From Rhodospirillales bacterium (GTDB taxonomy: Bacteria > Pseudomonadota > Alphaproteobacteria > Rhodospirillales > 2-02-FULL-58-16), in assembly GCA_021775195.1 (NCBI GenBank), contig JAJFIG010000496.1, positions 1 through 7,019 of the forward strand: 7,019 bases of DNA. The letters run 5' to 3'. Shown here piece after piece: positions 1 through 6,042 of the stretch; the first letter of the stretch is position 1; every line of letters begins with the position of its first letter. The notes under the pieces were generated by a model. The model worked only from the letters and a program-made list of their open reading frames with translations, was not told where the DNA came from and did not search any database. A program made the position numbers and the translations under genes.

Positions 1-91
1 GACAATCGACGCAAGCGCGCTTTCCAACTGCATATATCCCCGGATAAATTCGGTCAAAGCGTGCATGGAAAGCGCGCTTGCGTCGATTGTC
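1..91. repeat. Perfect 26-bp inverted repeat at the window edge (1-26 / 66-91), probable fold-back artefact
   Basis: Bases 1-26 are the exact reverse complement of bases 66-91. The spacer is 39 bases (27-65), and pairing stops at 27/65. The right arm encodes conserved cytochrome sequence (GKRACVDC), so it is the authentic copy. The left arm starts exactly at base 1 and in frame gives DNRRKRAFQ, which has no cytochrome character. The spacer reads plausibly as cytochrome (LHISPDKFGQSVHG). A hairpin that is perfect, long and begins exactly at the sequence end is typical of a fold-back or chimeric read end, or of an assembly stopping in an inverted join. A genuine genomic palindrome is possible but less likely inside a coding region. 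Confidence 0.9.
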
Positions 92-1800
92 ACAAGGACA
101 TCATCGATATCCCACACCGGGAAAACGTCGACAGGAAAGTCGGCTGTGTCCTGTGCCACCGGAATCTGTGGGACGCCGCCCGGAAAGATAACAAGACCGA
201 GGAAAACGCACGATTGGGCGAAGTCGTGACGATGATCGAAGGTTACATGGGATCCATGCACGCCCGGCCGAGCATGGCCGACCAGTCGAGAACCAATGCA
301 ACCTGTTATGACTGCCATAATGCGCACTACGTTTACCCGATCGACAACGGGATCGGTTCGGAGTCACGGTTCGATATTCCGGAGGTTTGCGGACGGTGCC
401 ACGCGGAGGAAAAGGACGACTACCTGAAGTCCGTGCACGGCAGGGAGGTCATGCTCGAGGCCAATCCCTACGCGGCTATCTGCACCGACTGCCACACGAC
501 GCATGATATCTCCGACCCGCATGGCGATCCGGCAAAACTAGCGATTACCAAGAATTGCGGCAATTGCCACGATGAACCATACGAAACGTATGCGGGGACG
601 TACCACGGCCAGGTAAGCACCCTGGGCTACGCCCATACGGCGAAGTGCTTCGACTGCCACGGCGACCACAGTATCAAAAGGGTAGATGATCCGGCATCGA
701 TGGTGCACAAGAACAATCGCCTCGTGACCTGCAAGAAATGCCACGAGGACGCGACCGAGGGATTTCTTTCCTTCTATCCGCACGGCAATGCCAACGACTT
801 CGACCGCTATCCGTTCATGTGGATCGCGGCCCACGGCATGATCGCGCTCCTGATCGGTGTGTTCGCCTTCTTCTGGACCCACTCCGCCCTCTGGTTCTAC
901 CGCGAGTACAAGGACCGCAAGGAAGGCAAGAACAAGGCACACATTCAAATGGACAAGCTGCCCCAGGGTGCAGAAAAAGAAAAATACGTGCGCCGCTGGC
1001 ACCCCATTTGGATGCTTGCCCACTTCCTGTTCGCGGTTGCGATCATGCTGCTAGTGCTGACCGGAACCGCCGTGCTCTACGCCGACAGTGCCTGGGCGCA
1101 GGCGGTCATGCTCCTGCTCGGAGGGCCGAAAGTAGCGGCTTTGCTGCACAGGATCGCGGCAGGGACCTTTATCGCCCTGTTCATCGGGCACTTGGTCTAT
1201 CTCTTGGCCCATCTGACCAAGGTCTGGAAAACGTTCAAGATCTTCGGGCCCGACTCATTGGTGCCGAACTGGCAGGATATGTGGGATGCCGTTGCCATGT
1301 TCGAGTGGTTCTTCGGCATGAAACCGCGACCGATTTTCGACCGCTGGACCTACTGGGAGAAATTTGACTACTGGGCGCCGTTCTGGGGCATGACGATCAT
1401 CGGTATGAGCGGTGCGATGCTGTGGTTCCCAGCGGAGACGGCCGCGTTCCTGCCGGGGTGGGTGTTCAATGTGGCAACCATCGTTCACGGGGAGGAGGCG
1501 TTCCTGGCCGCCGTGTTCCTGTTCTCGGTCCACTTCTTCAACGTACACTTCAGACCGGACAAGTTTCCGCAGGATATCAGCATGTTCACAGGCGTGGTGC
1601 CCCTGGAGGAATACATCCTCGAGCACACGGTGGAATACCGGCGTTTGGTCGAACGGGGCGAACTCGAGAAGTATCTGGTGGATGCCCCGTCGCAACCGAT
1701 GACCGCCTTCTCCAAGGTATTGGGGACCATTCTGATTCTTATCGGACTGACCCTGCTGGCACTGGTTTTGTCCGGCTTCCTGCAAAGTGTGTTCGCATAA
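1..1800 (+). CDS. Multiheme cytochrome c (at least 8 hemes) fused to a membrane cytochrome b domain, CbcL-like; 5' end missing
   Basis: The frame is open from base 1 to the TAA at 1798-1800, giving 599 visible residues and no visible start. The GTG at 61 lies inside the conserved SVHGK stretch and is not a start. Eight CXXCH motifs begin at about residues 27, 49, 102, 130, 161, 186, 216 and 244. Three are of the form CXXCHXXH (CYDCHNAH, CTDCHTTH, CFDCHGDH), and extra histidines (SVHG, YHG, DPHG) could be distal heme ligands. Six hydrophobic segments follow at about 272-298, 335-361, 378-406, 460-477, 492-516 and 569-598. Histidines within them (AHFL, LLHR, GHL, VHG, SVHF) suit b-heme ligation as in the FdnI/HydC-type cytochrome b family. 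The layout, a periplasmic multiheme head plus a di-heme b membrane domain, matches the known CbcL architecture, which exchanges electrons between menaquinol and periplasmic cytochromes. Function here is inferred from that. Residues 1-9 fall in a suspected fold-back artefact, so the native N-terminus with its signal peptide and perhaps more hemes lies outside the window. It heads the cytochrome cassette, 31 bases before the next likely start. Confidence 0.9.
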   Translation, partial: DNRRKRAFQLHISPDKFGQSVHGKRACVDCHKDIIDIPHRENVDRKVGCVLCHRNLWDAARKDNKTEENARLGEVVTMIEGYMGSMHARPSMADQSRTNATCYDCHNAHYVYPIDNGIGSESRFDIPEVCGRCHAEEKDDYLKSVHGREVMLEANPYAAICTDCHTTHDISDPHGDPAKLAITKNCGNCHDEPYETYAGTYHGQVSTLGYAHTAKCFDCHGDHSIKRVDDPASMVHKNNRLVTCKKCHEDATEGFLSFYPHGNANDFDRYPFMWIAAHGMIALLIGVFAFFWTHSALWFYREYKDRKEGKNKAHIQMDKLPQGAEKEKYVRRWHPIWMLAHFLFAVAIMLLVLTGTAVLYADSAWAQAVMLLLGGPKVAALLHRIAAGTFIALFIGHLVYLLAHLTKVWKTFKIFGPDSLVPNWQDMWDAVAMFEWFFGMKPRPIFDRWTYWEKFDYWAPFWGMTIIGMSGAMLWFPAETAAFLPGWVFNVATIVHGEEAFLAAVFLFSVHFFNVHFRPDKFPQDISMFTGVVPLEEYILEHTVEYRRLVERGELEKYLVDAPSQPMTAFSKVLGTILILIGLTLLALVLSGFLQSVFA

Positions 1801-1820
1801 GGGCAAAACCATAATGGTAC

Positions 1821-1824
1821 GGAG
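1821..1824 (+). promoter_or_regulatory. Ribosome binding site selecting the start at 1832
   Basis: GGAG lies 7 bases upstream of the ATG at 1832. The competing in-frame starts have poorer sites: GTG 1787 overlaps the previous gene, ATG 1814 is preceded only by a weak AAGGG, and ATG 1874 and ATG 1937 have none that is clear. Confidence 0.6.
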
Positions 1825-1831
1825 ATTTTCC

Positions 1832-3034
1832 ATGTTCAAAGGACATTACCGGAGCCTATCGGACGAGACCCGGATGACGTGTTCCACGATCATTCGATCG
1901 TGTTTCAGCCCCAGGCCTTTGAAGAAATATTACGCGATGGCCGTTGTCCTTCCATTGGTGCTGATCGGTTGCGGGGACGAGGAAAAAGCTGCCGTGCCCA
2001 AGGCCGATATCGGCGCCGGAAAGTCCCTTGCGGAGAGTCAGTGCGCCGGATGCCATGGCGTCGATGGGAAGGGTGCGGCACCCGGCATCCCAAATATGGC
2101 GGCACAGGTGGAGAGATATCTGGTCGAGTCTCTGTTGGCCTACAAGGCGGGGAAACGAACCCATGCCGCCCTCCGCGACATGACCGCACAGTTGAGCGAT
2201 TCCGACATCCGCAATGTCGCCGGATACTACACCGGTCTGGCGCCGCTCACCGCTGCCACGGCAAAGGAGATGAAAGAGATCCTTTCTCCCTACGAAAAGG
2301 GCAAGGCCGCCGCCGTGGCCTGCGTCGAATGTCATAGCGAAGACGGCAACAGCAAGATTGCCGGCACCCCCAGTCTGGCCGGCCAGCAACCCCTTTATTT
2401 TGCCGCCGCCGTGCGTGCCTATCTGGCCGGCGCGCGCAGCAAAGCCAGCATGGAGATGTTGCGCAAGCTGACCACGGTCGATGTGCAAAGCCTGGCCCTT
2501 TTTTACGCCTCTCAGGCTCCAGCCCAACGCGCGGCGCCCAAGGACGGCAATCCGGCTGTCGGTGAGCCGCTCAGCGCCCGCTGCGGTGGCTGCCACGGAG
2601 CGCAGGGAGTGAGTACCGATTCGGCAACACCAAGCCTTGCCGGCCAGGACGCCAAATACCTGGTGAACGCGATCAAGGCCTATCGTGACCGGTCCCGCCA
2701 ACATAGTGTCATGCTCGACACCAACTCCGATGAGGAAATAAAGAATATCGCCGCATTCTACGCGGTTCAGGAATCCAAAGCTGCGGAGGGCGAGGAGATG
2801 ACCGCACAGGCCCTGGGCGAGAAATGCGACCGCTGCCACGGTCCCGGTGTCGAAAACTCGGCAATGGCAATCCCGAAGATCAGCGGCCAGGACAAGGCCT
2901 ATCTCATAAAGGCCATGAGAGCCTATCACGATGGCAAGCGCGGCAGTTCGCTGATGCATAACATGAGCCTTCCCTATAGCGAGCTGCTCATAGAAAGCGT
3001 CGCCTCGCTGTATGCGGCTCAACCGGCGAGATAG
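1832..3034 (+). CDS. Tetraheme cytochrome c lipoprotein with four tandem c553/c4-like domains
   Basis: From the ATG at 1832 the product is 400 residues, ending at TAG. CXXCH motifs sit at about residues 71-75 (CAGCH), 164-168 (CVECH), 251-255 (CGGCH) and 332-336 (CDRCH). Each is followed by a copy of the same class I cytochrome fold: a GQ or AQ turn, an aromatic-Leu helix ending in (K/R)AY, a segment with Met that can be the sixth heme ligand, and a C-terminal helix (for example IRNVAGYY, IKNIAAFY). This is the arrangement of two fused diheme cytochromes c4 or four cytochromes c553. A hydrophobic stretch ending in LIGC at residues 44-47, followed by GDEE, is a lipobox, so the protein is probably a membrane-anchored periplasmic lipoprotein. 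The region before it is unusually long (about 46 residues). A later start at 1874 would give a more normal signal peptide (KK before the hydrophobic core). It probably relays electrons between the upstream membrane cytochrome and the small cytochrome downstream; its partners are inferred from context only. Confidence 0.88.
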   Translation: MFKGHYRSLSDETRMTCSTIIRSCFSPRPLKKYYAMAVVLPLVLIGCGDEEKAAVPKADIGAGKSLAESQCAGCHGVDGKGAAPGIPNMAAQVERYLVESLLAYKAGKRTHAALRDMTAQLSDSDIRNVAGYYTGLAPLTAATAKEMKEILSPYEKGKAAAVACVECHSEDGNSKIAGTPSLAGQQPLYFAAAVRAYLAGARSKASMEMLRKLTTVDVQSLALFYASQAPAQRAAPKDGNPAVGEPLSARCGGCHGAQGVSTDSATPSLAGQDAKYLVNAIKAYRDRSRQHSVMLDTNSDEEIKNIAAFYAVQESKAAEGEEMTAQALGEKCDRCHGPGVENSAMAIPKISGQDKAYLIKAMRAYHDGKRGSSLMHNMSLPYSELLIESVASLYAAQPAR

Positions 3035-3203
3035 ACAGCAACAGGAGTCTTTGACCCCGAAACGAACGCAGCGCCGGGCCCTTTCGAAGTGACGACCCCG
3101 GGCAAAATCGACGTTGGCGCCAAGTGTCATGCCAACAGCCCGCTCCTGTCGGCACCCGCTGCCGGCACCCAAAACCAACGAGTTGCCAAAGCACCACCAA
3201 TAG

Positions 3204-3209
3204 AAGGAG
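3204..3209 (+). promoter_or_regulatory. Strong ribosome binding site for the monoheme cytochrome gene
   Basis: AAGGAG with an 8-base spacer before the ATG at 3218. It fixes that start against longer in-frame alternatives upstream, such as the GTG at 3089, and the residues after it form a classic signal peptide. Confidence 0.8.
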
Positions 3210-3217
3210 AAAAGTCG

Positions 3218-3529
3218 ATGATTCGGAATCTGATGATGGTCCTAGCCGCTTGTGCACTGATCGGGGCAACGGTTCCCGTCAATGCCGGCGATGACGTCGC
3301 GGCCGGGAAGACGTACGCCGCGAAGAAGTGCAAGGCCTGCCACGGCGCCAAAGGCGAAGGCAAGAAGAAGAACCCGCCCCTCGCCGGAATCAGCGTCGAC
3401 GATCATGTCAAAGCAATGATGGATTACAGAAAGGGATCGCGTAAACACAAGCTGATGCAGAAGCTGGCGAAAAAGATGAGCGACAAGCAGATTAGCGACG
3501 TCGCCGCCTATTACAAATCGCTCAAGTAA
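3218..3529 (+). CDS. Small periplasmic monoheme cytochrome c (class I, c553-like)
   Basis: The product has 103 residues. A Sec signal peptide occupies about residues 1-23: a positive N-terminus, a hydrophobic core of Met, Leu and Ala, and a likely cleavage site after VNA. The mature protein is about 80 residues, the normal size for this class. It has one heme site, CKACH, followed by GAKGEG. A PPLAG turn, the helix KAMMDYRKG, a Met-containing segment (KLMQKLAKKM) supplying the probable sixth ligand, and the final helix ISDVAAYYKSL complete the fold. It resembles the repeated domains of the preceding tetraheme protein. It is very lysine-rich, so it should be a basic electron shuttle docking on acidic partners. 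It lies 183 bases after the tetraheme gene, in the same reading frame, and directly before an intrinsic terminator, so it is probably the last gene of the cytochrome cassette. The electron partner is not shown by the sequence. Confidence 0.92.
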   Translation: MIRNLMMVLAACALIGATVPVNAGDDVAAGKTYAAKKCKACHGAKGEGKKKNPPLAGISVDDHVKAMMDYRKGSRKHKLMQKLAKKMSDKQISDVAAYYKSLK

Positions 3530-3583
3530 TCTCCCAGCGCCGTGGCGCTCCGGCCCATGGTGCCAACCGTTCCTTACGGCCTA

Positions 3584-3630
3584 GCCCGCCGCAGATTCCG
3601 CCATTTCTGGCGTTCGCGGCGGGCCTTTTT
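3584..3630 (+). terminator. Intrinsic terminator closing the cytochrome cassette
   Basis: A perfect 9-bp GC-rich stem (GCCCGCCGC at 3584-3592 with GCGGCGGGC at 3616-3624) contains a nested hairpin (CGCCA / TGGCG around TTTC). It is followed, after one C, by five T residues at 3626-3630. It lies 54 bases after the stop of the monoheme cytochrome gene. Confidence 0.88.
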
Positions 3631-3725
3631 CGGCACAATACGAACCCACCCGCCGGCCGGCCGCTTGCCCTACCTGGCCATTTTACCCTAGGCTCCCGAT
3701 GGACAGAGCCTGAGCGGGAGAGGTC

Positions 3726-4469
3726 ATGACAAAGGACCGGCGAAGCGCCCTGATCACCGGATCGGGCCGGAACATCGGCCGCGCCGCGGCACTGGCACTG
3801 GCCCGGGACGGATTCAACGTCGCCGTCAACGGCTCCAGCGACCAAAGCGCCTGCGATGGCGTCGCCGAGGAGGCGCGCGGTCTCGGCGTCGATGCCCTGG
3901 TTACCATGGGCGACGTCGGCACCGCCGGGGACGCCCGGCGCATCGCCGAAGAGGCCCTAGCGCATTTCGGTGCCGTCGATGTCCTGGTCAACAACGCCGC
4001 CATCCGTCCATCGAGCGGATTCCTGGAGATGGCGGAGGACGAATGGCACCGGGTCATCGCCGTCGACATGCAGGCGGCGTTCTGGCTGTCGCGGGCGTGC
4101 CTGCCGGGAATGGTGGACCAGGGCTGGGGCCGGGTCATCAACTTCGCCGGCATGAACGCCATTCAGGGCTACAACGGACGCGCCCACGTCTCGGCGGCCA
4201 AGCACGGGGCCTGGGGCATGACCAAGGCGCTGGCGAAGGAATTCGGGCCCAAGGGCATCACCGTCAACATCATCTCGCCGGGGCCCATCCGCTCGGAACA
4301 CGCCGATCCGGCGATGACGGCCCACATCGAGTCCCTGAAGTCGAAAGTTCCCTTGGGCCGCTTGGGCGAGCCCGACGAGGTCGCGGCCGCGGTCTCGATG
4401 CTGGCGTCGGACGCCGGGGCCTTCGTCAACGGTCAGATGATCCAGGTCAACGGCGGCGCCCAGACCTGA
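3726..4469 (+). CDS. Short-chain dehydrogenase/reductase (SDR) family protein with an atypical active site
   Basis: The product has 247 residues, the standard length for a classical SDR. The start is supported by GGGAG 5 bases upstream. The Rossmann fold is intact: the glycine-rich cofactor loop TGSGRNIG at residues 11-18, GDV at 62-64, NNAA at 89-92, and the SPGPI segment at 184-188. The C-terminus has the usual LASDAG and QVNGG motifs. In most classical SDRs catalysis uses Asn-Ser-Tyr-Lys. Aligned by eye to FabG (Ser138, Tyr151, Lys155), this protein has Asp114, Gly142, Val155 and Lys159 (HVSAAKHG), so only the Lys remains. It could bind NAD(P) without classical chemistry, use other residues such as His154 or Tyr149, or belong to an atypical SDR subgroup. 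Automated annotation would probably call it a 3-oxoacyl-ACP reductase, which I would not trust. It follows the terminator of the cytochrome cassette, so it is a separate transcription unit, and it converges with the next gene at a distance of 20 bases. Substrate unknown. Confidence 0.9.
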   Translation: MTKDRRSALITGSGRNIGRAAALALARDGFNVAVNGSSDQSACDGVAEEARGLGVDALVTMGDVGTAGDARRIAEEALAHFGAVDVLVNNAAIRPSSGFLEMAEDEWHRVIAVDMQAAFWLSRACLPGMVDQGWGRVINFAGMNAIQGYNGRAHVSAAKHGAWGMTKALAKEFGPKGITVNIISPGPIRSEHADPAMTAHIESLKSKVPLGRLGEPDEVAAAVSMLASDAGAFVNGQMIQVNGGAQT

Positions 4470-4486
4470 GCGAAACGGGGCTCAGG
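4465..4486. terminator. Hairpin between convergent genes, possible bidirectional terminator
   Basis: A perfect 7-bp stem (CCTGAGC at 4465-4471 with GCTCAGG at 4480-4486) has an 8-base loop. It lies in the 20-base gap between the two convergent stop codons, and the SDR stop codon (4467-4469) is inside the left arm. No T-run follows on either strand, so termination activity is uncertain. Confidence 0.4.
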
Positions 4487-4489
4487 CCG

Positions 4490-5923
4490 TTACGGTGCGG
4501 GCGACCGGCGTTTCTCGATGACGGCAATAGGGACGTAGAGAACGCCCATGACAAGGGCGAACTTGACCGCGTTGGCGACGTAGAGCGCGAAATCCTGGTC
4601 GAAATCGATAAGGTAGGGGAGAAGCGCGCCGACGAGCACACCCGGCAGGGCACGCGGGTCGCGGTTGAGCCCTTCCATCGCCGCCAGGGCGAGAAGCAGC
4701 AATCCACCGTGAACGACGAGGCCGATCCAACCGCCCATGATCACCGGCTGGCCAAGCAGGGTTATGGAGGCGCTGTGACGGCCCACTTTCTCAACTGGTT
4801 TGAAACAATATCGGGCGTCGTAATGCTGACCCAATGACAGGCTGGGTTTAGCGGGCCAGAGAACCCGGGGAACCAGTCCGATGAGCCAGAAATTCTGCTT
4901 CGAGAGGTCAAACGGCGCGCCCGCGTGGTCCTTCAGCACATTGCCGAAACAATAGCCGGTCTCGGTCTGCCGCCAGACCGCCTTTCCAACCGCGACCTTT
5001 GTGATCCACGCCATCATGCCCGGTGCTTCCACCCCTGCGGGGGTGGGTTCCAAGACCATGGGCGCGGCGGCGGACAAATGGGGCTGACGGACCATCTGGA
5101 CGACCTGGATCATGATCAGGCCGACGACCAGGGTTGCTACCGCCGCCAACAGCAGGCGCCGAAAATCGAGGCCGTGCAGGCGGGCGAAATAGAGCGCGAG
5201 GGCACAGACCAGGAAAATGACGATCTTGCCCTCGCGGACATAAACGAGGGTCAGGACGGCAAAAAGGGCGGTCGCCAGCACGACGGCAAGGAATTTTCGC
5301 CCACGCCCCTGGACAGCCCGCGCCAGAAAAAACAGTGATATGGACATCAGTGCCGGCGTGCAAAAGCGAACCTGAGCAGCCAGTGCCGGCGCAACATCAC
5401 CAGACGAATTCAAATGAAATAGCACGCTGTTCAGTAGGGCGATGATCAAAACGAACACGAGAATCAAGCCCGGCAACAAATTACCGCCATGTTCCAGGCA
5501 TTCGGACTCTGTCTTCCCTGGCTCCCTCCAATACCTTGAGGAAATATTGTAAAAAACGAAACCGGTCATGGCGAAAGAAAGTATGATCGCTTCCGTCGAA
5601 CTACCCACATATGCCGGGAAATCGGCCCACGAAAACCCAGGCGCGATCTCCCCCCAAATCCCCTGCACGAAGGAGAAGAACGTCGCCGTCAAGGCCGAGA
5701 GCAAAAAGAGCGGCGAAGTCATGAACCGGTTGCGGCCCTGGCGGACCTCGATGAAAACTTGAAGAGCGAGTACCGCCATGGCGCCATAACGGGCGACAAC
5801 GAAAAACCCACCACCGGCGAAGGCCGCGCCGACAACCGGTATTGCCAAGGCAAGGGGAATCCACGAAAAGAGGTCTCGGGCCGGGCGGGCGGCGTCCACC
5901 GCGGGATCACTTGTCCGGTTCAT
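4490..5923 (-). CDS. Polytopic membrane protein, O-antigen polymerase (Wzy)-like
   Basis: The product has 477 residues with about 12 hydrophobic segments: roughly 20-36, 41-58, 68-88, 108-125, 149-168, 186-204, 209-228, 232-247, 256-274, 395-414, 425-441 and 443-466. One large hydrophilic loop (about 275-394) separates helices 9 and 10. That loop carries VPRVLWPAKP (351-360) followed by SLSLGQ, a pattern I associate with O-antigen/oligosaccharide repeat-unit polymerases and related ligases. Wzy proteins join lipid-linked repeat units on the periplasmic face, and the large periplasmic loop with its Arg residues is characteristic. Sequence conservation in the family is poor, so topology, the loop and the motif are the main evidence, along with the glycosyltransferase next door. 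The ATG at 5921-5923 has no strong ribosome binding site. An O-antigen ligase or another polysaccharide membrane protein are alternatives. Part of the first half of the coding sequence (around 5400-5460) is noticeably richer in A and T than the SDR gene. Confidence 0.72.
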   Translation of the reverse strand: MNRTSDPAVDAARPARDLFSWIPLALAIPVVGAAFAGGGFFVVARYGAMAVLALQVFIEVRQGRNRFMTSPLFLLSALTATFFSFVQGIWGEIAPGFSWADFPAYVGSSTEAIILSFAMTGFVFYNISSRYWREPGKTESECLEHGGNLLPGLILVFVLIIALLNSVLFHLNSSGDVAPALAAQVRFCTPALMSISLFFLARAVQGRGRKFLAVVLATALFAVLTLVYVREGKIVIFLVCALALYFARLHGLDFRRLLLAAVATLVVGLIMIQVVQMVRQPHLSAAAPMVLEPTPAGVEAPGMMAWITKVAVGKAVWRQTETGYCFGNVLKDHAGAPFDLSKQNFWLIGLVPRVLWPAKPSLSLGQHYDARYCFKPVEKVGRHSASITLLGQPVIMGGWIGLVVHGGLLLLALAAMEGLNRDPRALPGVLVGALLPYLIDFDQDFALYVANAVKFALVMGVLYVPIAVIEKRRSPAP

Positions 5924-6042
5924 AAGGCATCGCCCGTCAAAGTGACCTCATCCCTCGTTTGATGGTAGTGTGCTGGCGGTCATCGAGGCCCTTCGAATTA
6001 GCCGGAGAACCGGTCTTTCCAGCATATTGGGCTGTCGCACGA

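Noticed and set aside
61..63. GTG at 61 as the start of the octaheme gene
   Set aside because: The frame is open upstream to base 1, the codon lies within a conserved SVHG motif, and starting here would leave a periplasmic multiheme protein without a signal peptide.
538..1023. Open frame on the minus strand opposite the octaheme gene
   Set aside because: It is antisense to conserved heme motifs and a membrane segment, with no recognisable domain.
1787..1789. GTG at 1787 as start of the tetraheme gene
   Set aside because: It overlaps the end of the previous gene and has no ribosome binding site; the ATG at 1832 has GGAG at proper distance.
1856..3178. A 440-codon open frame on the minus strand opposite the tetraheme cytochrome
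   Set aside because: It is antisense to a gene with four heme motifs, its translation is rich in Cys, Arg and His without domain character, and long antisense frames are common at this GC content.
3536..3549. Short palindrome AGCGCC-GT-GGCGCT just after the monoheme cytochrome gene
   Set aside because: It has only a two-base centre and no T-run; the larger hairpin at 3584-3630 is the convincing terminator.
3650..3664. CCGGCCGGCC palindrome upstream of the SDR gene
   Set aside because: It is short, GC-only and expected in GC-rich DNA; no sign of an operator or a paired copy elsewhere in the window.
4043..4837. A 264-codon plus-strand frame across the end of the SDR gene and the end of the polymerase gene
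   Set aside because: It is out of frame with the SDR and antisense to the polymerase-like gene, its composition is low-complexity Gly/Arg/His, and both overlapped genes have clear family features.
5962..5964. In-frame ATG at 5962 as start of the glycosyltransferase
   Set aside because: The extra 27 residues are Trp- and Arg-containing sequence without GT4 character, and no ribosome binding site precedes it; not fully excluded.
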